DNA of 15,185 nucleotides from DASZVN01 sp035547055. GTDB lineage: Bacteria; Pseudomonadota; Alphaproteobacteria; Rhizobiales; Methylopilaceae. The first letter of the stretch is position 1. Each line of letters starts with the position of its first letter. The stretch spans positions 1 through 15,185 of the forward strand of contig DASZVN010000167.1 of NCBI GenBank assembly GCA_035547055.1, given 5' to 3'. The position numbers were made by a program, and so were the translations under genes. The notes under the pieces are model-generated. The model saw nothing but the letters and a program-made list of their open reading frames with translations, was not told the DNA's origin and made no database searches. Of the stretch, positions 6,573-12,790 are shown piece by piece.

Positions 6573-6580
6573 TAACAGCG

Positions 6581-6769
6581 ATGATACAAGATGACGTGCG
6601 GAAGCTGGCCGATGCCCGACCCCCGGCGTGGCGCAACCCGGAGGCACCGCCGCGTACGCTGACGACCACGGAACTGTTCGGGACCGGGCAGGAGCTGATC
6701 ATCCTGCACGACGGGACGCGCTATCGCCTCCGGATCACCCGCGCCGGCAAGCTGATCCTCACGAAATGA
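6581..6769 (+). CDS. hmuP: Hemin uptake protein HmuP (HemP family)
   Basis: This 62-residue protein carries the HemP/HmuP signature in its C-terminal half: LTTTELFGTGQELIILHDGTRYRLRITRAGKLILTK at 27-62, which in the family reads approximately S..LF.G..E..I.H....YRLR.T..GKLILTK. The first 26 residues (Pro/Ala/Arg-rich) are variable in the family. In Bradyrhizobium japonicum HmuP is a coactivator that works with Irr on heme-uptake promoters; here that role is inferred from the family and from its position facing hmuR. The start has no good ribosome site (AGAGGA lies about 16 bases upstream), so translation may be weak or use another mechanism; no other in-frame ATG exists. Its stop overlaps the next ATG as ATGA, implying coupling to hmuT. 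Confidence 0.88.
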   Translation: MIQDDVRKLADARPPAWRNPEAPPRTLTTTELFGTGQELIILHDGTRYRLRITRAGKLILTK

Positions 6770-7890
6770 GCAGCTTCCTTCCGCCGCAACCTTTCATCTC
6801 TTCCCTTGCAGGAGAGGTCCAATCGTCCGCGCAGCGGGCGGTCGGGGTGACGGGTCGCGGGCTCGCCGCGAGCGTTGCGCCTGGGGCCTGCTCCTCATCC
6901 CACCCTTTTCCCGCAAGGGGAGCGGGAGTTGCGCCGAGCCTCCGGCAAGCGCAGCGCCCGACCCATACCCGCCGCCATGTCCTCGCGGGCTTCCTCGCCA
7001 CAGGGGCGTCGCTTGCGCTGCCCGGCCGCGGGCGGGCCGCCGGCCTGGACCTGCGCGACGCTACCGGGCGCATGGTCGCCATCGGACCGGCGCGGCGGGT
7101 CGTCGTCATCGGCGGCGCGCTGACCGAGATCGCCTATCGCCTCGGCCAGCAGGGCCGCATCGTCGCGGTCGACCAGACCAGCCTCTATCCGCCCGAGGCC
7201 CGCAAGAAGCCGGACGTCGGCTACATGCGGACGCTGTCGGCCGAAGGCGTACTCGCGGTCCGGCCCGACCTCATCCTCGCCATCGAGGGCTCCGGGCCGG
7301 CGACGACGCTCGACATCCTCGAGCACGCCGCGGTGCCGATCGTGATCGTACCGGAGCGCTACACCATCGCGGGAATCGTCGGGAAGGTGCGCATGGTCGG
7401 CGCTGTCTTCGGCGCCGGAGCCGCCGCCGCGACGCTCGCGGACGGCATTGCCGCCGACGGCGCCGCGCTCGCGGCCGGCGTCGCGGGCATCGTCGCGCGG
7501 CGGCGCGTCCTCTTCGTGCTGAGCCTCGCCGGCGGCCGGATCCTCGCCGCCGGCGGCAACACCGCGGCCAACGCCATCCTCCATCTCGCCGGCGCGGCGA
7601 ACGCCGTCACCGGCTTCGACGGCTACAAGCCGCTCTCCGCCGAGGCGATCCTGGCGGCGCGGCCGGACGCCGTGCTCGCGATGAGTGGCGCCGGCCCCGA
7701 ATCGATCACCGCGGCGGAGGCCTTCGCCATTCCGGCGCTGGCGGCGACGCCGGCCGGCCGCGCGCGGCGGCTCGTCACCATGGACGGGCTCTATCTCCTC
7801 GGCTTCGGTCCGCGCACCGTCTCGGCCGCCCGCGACCTCGCTGCCGCACTCTATCCCGGCCTCAGGCTTCCCGCCGGGTCGGCGGGCTGA
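6766..7890 (+). CDS. hmuT: Periplasmic heme-binding protein HmuT (N-terminus enlarged by a repeat)
   Basis: From about residue 94 this is a normal class III periplasmic-binding protein: VVVIGGALTEIAYRLGQQGRIVAVDQTSLYPPEARKKPDVGYMRTLSAEGVLAVRPDLILA (111-171) is characteristic of HmuT, and YLLGFGPRT lies near the C-terminus. It would carry heme from HmuR to HmuUV; the Tyr in TSLYP is a plausible heme ligand. A twin-arginine-like signal THTRRHVLAGFLATGASLALP (67-87) with a GRGRAAG cleavage region (near 92) is preceded by an unusual 66 residues. The only in-frame starts are the ATG at 6766, which overlaps the hmuP stop by 4 bases (ATGA), and a GTG at 6847. There is none near the signal peptide, because a palindromic repeat (6796-6932) occupies that position. 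I annotate the coupled ATG with low certainty; the gene identity is firm. Confidence 0.87.
   Translation: MSSFLPPQPFISSLAGEVQSSAQRAVGVTGRGLAASVAPGACSSSHPFPARGAGVAPSLRQAQRPTHTRRHVLAGFLATGASLALPGRGRAAGLDLRDATGRMVAIGPARRVVVIGGALTEIAYRLGQQGRIVAVDQTSLYPPEARKKPDVGYMRTLSAEGVLAVRPDLILAIEGSGPATTLDILEHAAVPIVIVPERYTIAGIVGKVRMVGAVFGAGAAAATLADGIAADGAALAAGVAGIVARRRVLFVLSLAGGRILAAGGNTAANAILHLAGAANAVTGFDGYKPLSAEAILAARPDAVLAMSGAGPESITAAEAFAIPALAATPAGRARRLVTMDGLYLLGFGPRTVSAARDLAAALYPGLRLPAGSAG
6796..6932. repeat. Composite palindromic repeat inside the 5' end of hmuT
   Basis: Two hairpin-type motifs flank a GC-rich centre: CTCTTCC...GGAGAGG at 6798-6817 around CCTTGCA, and CTCATCCCACCC followed by TTTTCCCGCAAGGGGAGCGGG near 6894-6927. 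A further perfect hairpin, GCTCG-CCG-CGAGC, lies at 6861-6873. This layout (hairpin with CCTTGC core, spacer, CTCATCC, second hairpin with CCGCAAGGGG core) matches a dispersed intergenic repeat I know from rhizobial genomes. Here it is translated in frame as part of hmuT. Its exact ends are uncertain. Confidence 0.6.
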
Positions 7891-7892
7891 GC

Positions 7893-8966
7893 GTGCGCCG
7901 CGCCGCCGAGACCGGCGACCGCAGCGGTCGCGCGCGGCTCGCGCTCGCCGCGCTCGGGTTGCTGCTCGTGGCGGCGCTCCTCGGCGCGCTCGACGCGGGC
8001 CCGGTGCCGGTCGGCTGGCGCGCGCTCGGCAGCGCCGGCTGGGCATGGCTCACCGGCAACGCGCCGCCCGGGCCGCCCTCGATGGCGGCGATCGTCCTGA
8101 TCGACATCCGCCTGCCGCGCGTGCTCATGGGCGTCGCGGTCGGCGCGCTGCTCGCGATCGGCGGGGCGGTGCTGCAGGGCCTGTTCCGCAATCCGCTGGC
8201 CGACCCCGGCATCATCGGCGTCTCGAGCGGCGCCGCGCTCGGCGCGGTCGTCGCCATCATCCTCGGCGATGGCGTGCTCGCGCCGGTGCTCGGCCCGCTC
8301 GGCGCCTACGGGCTGCCGCTCTTCGCCTTCGCCGGCGCGCTGGCGGCGACCTTTCTCCTCTACCGCTTCGCGACCGTCGGCGGGCGCACCTCGGTCGCGA
8401 CCATGCTGCTCGCCGGCATCGCGCTCGCGGCGCTCGCCGGCGCGGTCACGGGCTTCCTCATCTTCGGCAGCAACGACCGCCAGCTCCGCGACATCACCTT
8501 CTGGAGCCTCGGCAGCCTCGGCGGTGCCACCTGGCCCAAAGTCGCGTCGGTCGCGCCCTTCCTCGCGGCCCTTCTCGTCGCGGTGCCGTTCATGGCGCGC
8601 GGCCTCAACGCCATCGTGCTCGGCGAGGCCGAGGCGCGCCATCTCGGCATCCGCGTGCAGGCGCTGAAGCGCGCCGGCATCCTCCTGGTCGCGGCGGCGA
8701 CCGGGGCGGCGGTCGCGGTCAGCGGGGTGATCGGCTTCGTCGGCATCGTCGTGCCGCATCTTCTCCGGCTCGCCATCGGGCCGGACCATCGCTATCTCCT
8801 CGCCGGCGCCGGCTTCGGCGGCGCGATCCTCCTCCTCCTTGCCGACATGGCGAGCCGCACCCTGGTGGCGCCCGCGGAGCTTCCGATCGGCATCGTCACG
8901 GCGGCGCTCGGCGGGCCGTTCTTCCTGTGGATTCTGCTGCGCCGCCGCGGGATGATGGATCTTTGA
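7893..8966 (+). CDS. hmuU: Heme ABC transporter permease HmuU (FecCD/BtuC family)
   Basis: This 357-residue polytopic inner-membrane protein has about ten hydrophobic segments and the FecCD hallmarks: IRLPRVLMGVAVGALLAIGG (72-91), then LQGLFRNPLADPGIIGVSSGAALGA (94-118), later FWSLGSLGGATW, GEAEARHLGI (the coupling-helix region that contacts the ATPase) and GVIGFVGIVVPHLLRLAIGPDHRYL. It forms the heme channel with HmuV. The start is GTG, 2 bases after the hmuT stop, so translation is coupled. The first 15 residues are arginine-rich and cytoplasmic. The gene ends 143 bases before hmuV, and a palindromic repeat fills that gap. Confidence 0.93.
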   Translation: MRRAAETGDRSGRARLALAALGLLLVAALLGALDAGPVPVGWRALGSAGWAWLTGNAPPGPPSMAAIVLIDIRLPRVLMGVAVGALLAIGGAVLQGLFRNPLADPGIIGVSSGAALGAVVAIILGDGVLAPVLGPLGAYGLPLFAFAGALAATFLLYRFATVGGRTSVATMLLAGIALAALAGAVTGFLIFGSNDRQLRDITFWSLGSLGGATWPKVASVAPFLAALLVAVPFMARGLNAIVLGEAEARHLGIRVQALKRAGILLVAAATGAAVAVSGVIGFVGIVVPHLLRLAIGPDHRYLLAGAGFGGAILLLLADMASRTLVAPAELPIGIVTAALGGPFFLWILLRRRGMMDL

Positions 8967-8993
8967 GCCGATGACGATCATGACGCGCTCCAC

Positions 8994-9089
8994 CGTCATT
9001 GCGAGCGAAGCGAAGCAATCCAGGGCCACGAACACCGGCGCCTGCGGCTCCTGGATTGCTTCGTCGGCTTCGCCTCCTCGCAATGACGG
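8994..9089. repeat. Palindromic repeat A, copy 1 (CCGTCATTGCGAG type)
   Basis: The left arm CCGTCATTGCGAGCGAAGCG with AAGCAATCCAGG is mirrored by CTGGATTGCTTCG...CTCGCAATGACGG, a long interrupted inverted repeat of 96 bases. A second copy lies at 12551-12642. This family is widespread between genes in Bradyrhizobium-like genomes. Here it separates hmuU from hmuV and ends 20 bases before the hmuV start, so it may alter message stability or hmuV output within the operon. Confidence 0.85.
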
Positions 9090-9109
9090 GGTAGGCGGGG
9101 CCTGAGCCC

Positions 9110-9901
9110 ATGTTCGAGGCGCGGTCGATCGCGGTGCGCTACGGCCGCCGCACGGTGCTGGAAGGCGTCTCGCTCGACGTCGCGCCGGGCAGCCTGACGG
9201 CGCTGGTCGGCTGCAACGGCGCCGGCAAGACCACGCTGCTTCGCGCGCTGTGCGGCGACATCCCGATCGCCGCCGGCGCCGTGGCGCTCGACAGGCAGGA
9301 TCTGCACGCCATCGCGCCGGAGATCCTGGCGCGGCGACGCGCGGTGCTGCCGCAGGCCTCGCGCCTCGCCTTTCCCTACACGGTCTATGAGGTCGTTCGC
9401 CTCGGCCTGATCGCGGCGGGCGCCCCGCGCGAGACGGAAGGCGCGCGGATCGCCGTGGCGCTCGCCGCCGCCGGCCTCGAAGGCTTCGGCCCGCGACTCT
9501 ACCAGGAGCTGTCGGGCGGCGAGCAGCAGCGGGTCAACCTCGCGCGGGTCCTCTGCCAGGTGCCGGAGGCGGTCGGCGGGGAGGGGCCGCGCTACCTCTT
9601 CCTCGACGAGGCGACCGCGGGCCTCGATCTCCGCCACCAGCTCGCGGCACTCGCGACCGCGCGTGCCTTCGCGGATGCCGGAGGCGGGGTGCTCGCGATC
9701 CTGCACGACCTCAACCTCGCCGCGATGTTCGCCGACCGCATCGCGGTGGTCCATGACGGTCGCCTCGCCGGCATCGGTCCGCCCGGCGAGGTGCTGAACG
9801 ACGCGCTGCTGCACGAGGTGTTCGGCGTGCCGCTCCAGGTGGGCGCCGTGCCACAGGCCGCCGTCCCCTTCGTCCTGCCGCAGACGCTGGCGCGGAAATA
9901 A
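9110..9901 (+). CDS. hmuV: Heme ABC transporter ATP-binding protein HmuV
   Basis: This 263-residue cytoplasmic ATPase energises HmuU. Visible motifs are Walker A GCNGAGKT (34-41), the Q-loop in AVLPQASRLAFPYTVYEVV (Gln82), which is typical of HmuV proteins, signature LSGGEQQRV (134-142), Walker B YLFLDEA (162-168, with Glu167 as catalytic base), D-loop GLDL, and the switch His199 in ILHDLNLA. The length is normal. Cys35 replaces the usual Pro in Walker A and DEAT replaces DEPT; both are tolerated in this family. The ATG follows a weak GGCGGGG site just after repeat A, and a 143-base gap separates it from hmuU, unlike the tight hmuP-T-U spacing. It converges on the flavin oxidoreductase gene with 70 bases between stops; that gap has one inverted repeat (9919-9927 with 9967-9975) but no T-tract. 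Confidence 0.94.
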   Translation: MFEARSIAVRYGRRTVLEGVSLDVAPGSLTALVGCNGAGKTTLLRALCGDIPIAAGAVALDRQDLHAIAPEILARRRAVLPQASRLAFPYTVYEVVRLGLIAAGAPRETEGARIAVALAAAGLEGFGPRLYQELSGGEQQRVNLARVLCQVPEAVGGEGPRYLFLDEATAGLDLRHQLAALATARAFADAGGGVLAILHDLNLAAMFADRIAVVHDGRLAGIGPPGEVLNDALLHEVFGVPLQVGAVPQAAVPFVLPQTLARK

Positions 9902-9971
9902 TCTGGGGCCGCTACGGACTGACGGCGCGGCGGAAGAAGGCGTCGAGCGCGCACCAGGGCACCGGCCGCCG

Positions 9972-10994
9972 TCAGCGCCAGCCGAGCGCCGGGGCGACCT
10001 GGGTCAGGATCGCCTCGATGACGTGGGCGTTGTAGTCGACGCCGAGCTGGTTCGGCACGGTCAGGAGCAGCGTGTCGGCCTCGGCGATGGCCTCGTCCTT
10101 CTCGAGCTGCTTCACCAGGGCGTCCGGCGTGGCGGCGTAGCTGCGGCCGAAGATCGCCTTCGTCTTCTCGTCGATGAAGCCGATCTGGTCCTCGTCCTGT
10201 CCGCCCCGTCCGAAAAAGGCCCGGTCGCGCCCATCGACGAGCGCGAAGATGCTGCGGCTGACAGAGACCCGCGGCTCGCGCGCATGGCCGGCCTTCTTCC
10301 AGGCTGCACGGTAGGCGCGGATCTGCTTCGCCTGCTGGATGTGGAAGGGCTCGCCGCTCTCGTCGTTCTTCAGCGTCGAGCTCTGCAGGTTCATGCCGAG
10401 CTCGGCGGCCCAGATCGCCGTGGCGTTCGAGGCGGCGCCCCACCAGATGCGGTCGCGCAGGCCCTCCGAATGCGGTTCGATGCGCAGCAGGCCGGGTGGG
10501 TTCGGAAACATCGGATGCGGATTGGGCCGCGCGAAACCTTCGCCGCGGAGCACTTCGAGCAGGATCTCCGCGTTGTGCCGGCCCATGTCGGCGTCGGTCT
10601 CGCCGTCGCGCGGCGCATAGCCGAAATAGCGCCAGCCCTGGATCGCCTGCTCGGGCGAGCCGCGGCTGATGCCGAGCTGGAGCCGTCCGCCCGCGATGAG
10701 GTCGGCGGCGCCGGCGTCCTCGGCCATGTAGAGCGGGTTCTCGTAGCGCAGGTCGATGACCGCGGTGCCGATCTCGATTCGGCTGGTCTTCGCGCCGGCC
10801 GCCGCCAGCAGCGGGAACGGCGAGGCGAGCTGGCGGGCGAAGTGGTGCACGCGGAAATAGGCGCCGTCCGCACCGAGCTCCTCGGCGGCGACCGCGAGCT
10901 CGATGGATTGCAGGAGCGCGTCGGAAGCCGATCGCGTCTGCGACTGGGGCGAGGGCGTCCAGTGCCCGAACGAGAGGAAACCGATCTTCTTCAT
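9972..10994 (-). CDS. LLM-class (luciferase-like) flavin-dependent oxidoreductase
   Basis: This 340-residue protein matches the bacterial luciferase-like monooxygenase superfamily, TIM-barrel enzymes that use FMNH2 or F420. Features are the first strand KKIGFLSFGHW, ELAVAAEELGADGAYFRVHHF (residues 32-52; the family usually has W.AEHH here), TSRIEIGTAVIDLRYENPLYMAEDAGAADLIAGGRLQLGISRGSPEQ (70-115), a classic LLM segment, and DRIWWGAASNATAIWAAELGMNL later on. The end LLLTVPNQLGVDYNAHVIEAILTQVAPALG is also typical. I cannot tell the substrate. The ATG at 10994 starts right at the first beta strand, as expected, but there is no evident Shine-Dalgarno sequence (TTTGCCCTT precedes it). It stands alone, convergent with hmuV and divergent from urtA, with no obvious partner reductase nearby. 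Confidence 0.88.
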   Translation of the reverse strand: MKKIGFLSFGHWTPSPQSQTRSASDALLQSIELAVAAEELGADGAYFRVHHFARQLASPFPLLAAAGAKTSRIEIGTAVIDLRYENPLYMAEDAGAADLIAGGRLQLGISRGSPEQAIQGWRYFGYAPRDGETDADMGRHNAEILLEVLRGEGFARPNPHPMFPNPPGLLRIEPHSEGLRDRIWWGAASNATAIWAAELGMNLQSSTLKNDESGEPFHIQQAKQIRAYRAAWKKAGHAREPRVSVSRSIFALVDGRDRAFFGRGGQDEDQIGFIDEKTKAIFGRSYAATPDALVKQLEKDEAIAEADTLLLTVPNQLGVDYNAHVIEAILTQVAPALGWR

Positions 10995-11044
10995 AAGGGC
11001 AAAGAATACAGGAGCCGCCCGGTCACGCCATCCGCCATCGCCGC

Positions 11045-11100
11045 ACGGCAGTCTCTACGCCGCCGCTCAATACGGCAGTCGACTGCCCATCCAATAGGCA
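11045..11100. promoter_or_regulatory. Direct repeats and overlapping dyads upstream of the urtA promoter
   Basis: A perfect 14-base palindrome GGCAGTCGACTGCC (11074-11087) overlaps a second dyad TGCCCAT-CCA-ATAGGCA (11084-11100). The second has the 17-base span and TGC...GCA ends of an NtrC site, though its interior matches poorly. ACGGCAGTC occurs twice, 27 bases apart (11045-11053 and 11072-11080). The dyads are centred roughly 85-100 bases upstream of the predicted sigma-54 start, a normal position for an enhancer-binding activator. Confidence 0.35.
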
Positions 11101-11152
11101 CTGCAAGTCCGCGCGCTCCGCCGGCAAGGGGCGGGCGCCGCCCCACCCGCCC

Positions 11153-11167
11153 TGGCATGCATCTTGC
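11153..11167 (+). promoter_or_regulatory. Sigma-54 (RpoN) -24/-12 promoter for the urt operon
   Basis: TGGCATGCATCTTGC fits the consensus TGGCAC-N5-TTGC at 9 of 10 defined positions with exact spacing: GG at 11154-11155 and GC at 11166-11167. The predicted transcription start is near 11179, giving a leader of about 50 bases to the urtA ATG. Nitrogen-limited expression through RpoN and an NtrC-type activator is the natural reading for a urea transporter. Confidence 0.7.
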
Positions 11168-11227
11168 GGAAGCTCCTTCGGCAAGCCGCCGGACACCGCC
11201 GGGCCGGCAAGCGATGGAGACAGGGGC

Positions 11228-12535
11228 ATGAACATCGGACGGATGACGAAAGGGCTCGGCGCGCTGGCGCTCGCAGGGGCCCTGATGGGCGGATTGGCCG
11301 GGCCGGTCCGCGCCGCCGACGACACCATCAAGGTCGGCATCCTGCATTCGCTCTCGGGCACCATGGCGATCAGCGAGACTACGCTGAAGGACGCCATGCT
11401 CATGCTGATCGACGAGCAGAACAAGAAGGGCGGTCTCCTCGGCAAGAAACTCGAAGCGGTCGTGGTCGACCCCGCCTCCGACTGGCCGACCTTCGCGGAG
11501 AAGGCGCGCGAGCTGGTCGCCAAGGACAAGGTCGCTGCCGTCTTCGGCTGCTGGACCTCGGTCTCGCGAAAGTCGGTGCTGCCGGTGTTCAAGGAGCTCG
11601 ACTCGATCCTGTTCTACCCGGTGCAGTACGAGGGCGAGGAGAGCGAGCGGAACGTCTTCTATACCGGCGCCGCGCCGAACCAGCAGGCCATCCCGGCGGT
11701 CGACTACCTGATGAGCGCCGACGGCGGCAGCGTGAAGCGCTGGGTGCTGGAGGGGACGGACTATGTCTACCCCCGCACCACCAACAAGATCCTCGAGGCC
11801 TATCTCAAGTCCAAGGGCGTAGAGGACGATGACATCCTGATCAACTACACGCCCTTCGGCTTCTCCGACTGGCAGTCCGAGGTGGCGAAGATCAAGAAGT
11901 TCGGCTCGGCCGGCAAAAAGACGGCGGTGGTCTCGACCATCAACGGCGACGCCAACGTGCCGTTCTACAAGGAGCTCGCGGCCCAGGGCGTCAAGGCGAC
12001 CGACATCCCGGTGGTGGCGTTCTCGGTCGGCGAGGAGGAGCTTGCGGGCCTCGATGCCAAGCCGCTCGTCGGCCACCTCGCGGCCTGGAACTATTTCGAA
12101 TCGATCAAGACGCCGGCCAACCGCGCCTTCATCAAGGAGTGGCACGCCTTCATCAAGAACGACAAGCGCGTCACCAACGATCCGATGGAGGCGCACTACA
12201 TCGGCTTCAACATGTGGGTGAAGGCGGTCGAGAAGGCCGGCACCACCGACCCCGACAAGGTGATCGATGCCATGGTCGGCGTGACCGTGCCGAACCTCAC
12301 CGGCGGCTACGCCACCATGATGCCGAACCACCACATCACCAAGCCGGTCTTCGTCGGCGAGATCCAGGGCAACGGCCAGTTCAACGTCGTGTGGCAATCG
12401 CCCGGCGAAGTTCCCGGCGATGCCTGGTCGGACTACCTGCCGGGCTCGAAGGACATGATCTCCGACTGGCGGAAGCCGCTCTCCTGCGGGAACTTCAACG
12501 TCAAGACCAAGACCTGCGGCGGCAAGGCGTCGTGA
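11228..12535 (+). CDS. urtA: Urea ABC transporter substrate-binding protein UrtA
   Basis: The 435-residue precursor belongs to the Leu/Ile/Val-type periplasmic-binding family and carries the UrtA-specific run TIKVGILHSLSGTMAISETTLKDAMLMLIDEQN (33-65), followed by VFGCWTSVSRKSVLPVFKE, LFYPVQYEGEESERNVFYTGAAPNQQAIPAVDY (128-160) and the C-terminal LPGSKDMISDW. It captures urea (or short-chain amides) in the periplasm. The signal peptide is MTKGLGALALAGALMGGLAGPVRA, with cleavage near residue 30 and no lipobox. The ATG has GGAG 8 bases upstream; a second ATG at 11243 is possible. It is the first gene of urtABC, about 50 bases downstream of the predicted sigma-54 start site. A 228-base gap filled by two palindromic repeats separates it from urtB, which may let urtA accumulate above the permease genes. 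Confidence 0.96.
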   Translation: MNIGRMTKGLGALALAGALMGGLAGPVRAADDTIKVGILHSLSGTMAISETTLKDAMLMLIDEQNKKGGLLGKKLEAVVVDPASDWPTFAEKARELVAKDKVAAVFGCWTSVSRKSVLPVFKELDSILFYPVQYEGEESERNVFYTGAAPNQQAIPAVDYLMSADGGSVKRWVLEGTDYVYPRTTNKILEAYLKSKGVEDDDILINYTPFGFSDWQSEVAKIKKFGSAGKKTAVVSTINGDANVPFYKELAAQGVKATDIPVVAFSVGEEELAGLDAKPLVGHLAAWNYFESIKTPANRAFIKEWHAFIKNDKRVTNDPMEAHYIGFNMWVKAVEKAGTTDPDKVIDAMVGVTVPNLTGGYATMMPNHHITKPVFVGEIQGNGQFNVVWQSPGEVPGDAWSDYLPGSKDMISDWRKPLSCGNFNVKTKTCGGKAS

Positions 12536-12550
12536 GGCCCTGACCTTCCG

Positions 12551-12642
12551 CCGTCATTGCGAGGAGCGAAGCGACGAAGCAATCGAGGGTCCCACGCGTG
12601 CGCTTGCGGCCCTGGAATGCTTCGCCTCGCTCGCAATGACGG
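12551..12642. repeat. Palindromic repeat A, copy 2
   Basis: The arms CCGTCATTGCGAGGAGCGAA and GCTCGCAATGACGG, with internal GAAGCAATCGAGGG against CCCTGGAATGCTTC, make this the same element as 8994-9089. It begins 15 bases after the urtA stop. It probably forms a stem-loop at the 3' end of the urtA message and could stabilise it or attenuate readthrough. Confidence 0.85.
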
Positions 12643-12697
12643 CGGCGCGACCACAGATCATCCGATGAAGAGCTCGACGAAAATCATGATCCCTCCG

Positions 12698-12790
12698 CCG
12701 TCATGGCCGGGCACGGCGCGGCCATCCGCGAGTTTCTTCCGCCGCGGCGCGACGAAGTCGTTGATGCCCGGCCCAAGGCCGGGCATCACG
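12698..12790. repeat. Palindromic repeat B (GTCATGGCCGGG type) overlapping the urtB start
   Basis: The left arm CCGTCATGGCCGGGC (with GCGGCCATCCGCGAG) is mirrored by GTTGATGCCCGGCC...GGCCGGGCATCACG. Inside the right part is a perfect hairpin: GATGCCCGGCC (12763-12773), loop CAA, GGCCGGGCATC (12777-12787). The family (GTCATGGCCGGGCTTG...GCCCGGGCATGAC) is common in Bradyrhizobium-like genomes. The likely urtB ATG at 12764 lies in the hairpin stem. Confidence 0.75.

Noticed and set aside
7851..9083. 410-codon minus-strand frame opposite hmuU
   Set aside because: Arg/Asp/Glu/His-rich shadow without motifs; hmuU has the transmembrane pattern and FecCD signatures.
9919..9975. Inverted repeat CTGACGGCG/CGCCGTCAG between hmuV and the flavin oxidoreductase gene as a bidirectional terminator
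   Set aside because: The arms are 39 bases apart and there is no T-tract on either strand. A functional terminator cannot be supported, though the convergent position is suggestive.
12557..12664. Start of urtB at 12557
   Set aside because: This stretch is palindromic repeat A translated by chance; later in-frame starts fit the family length better.
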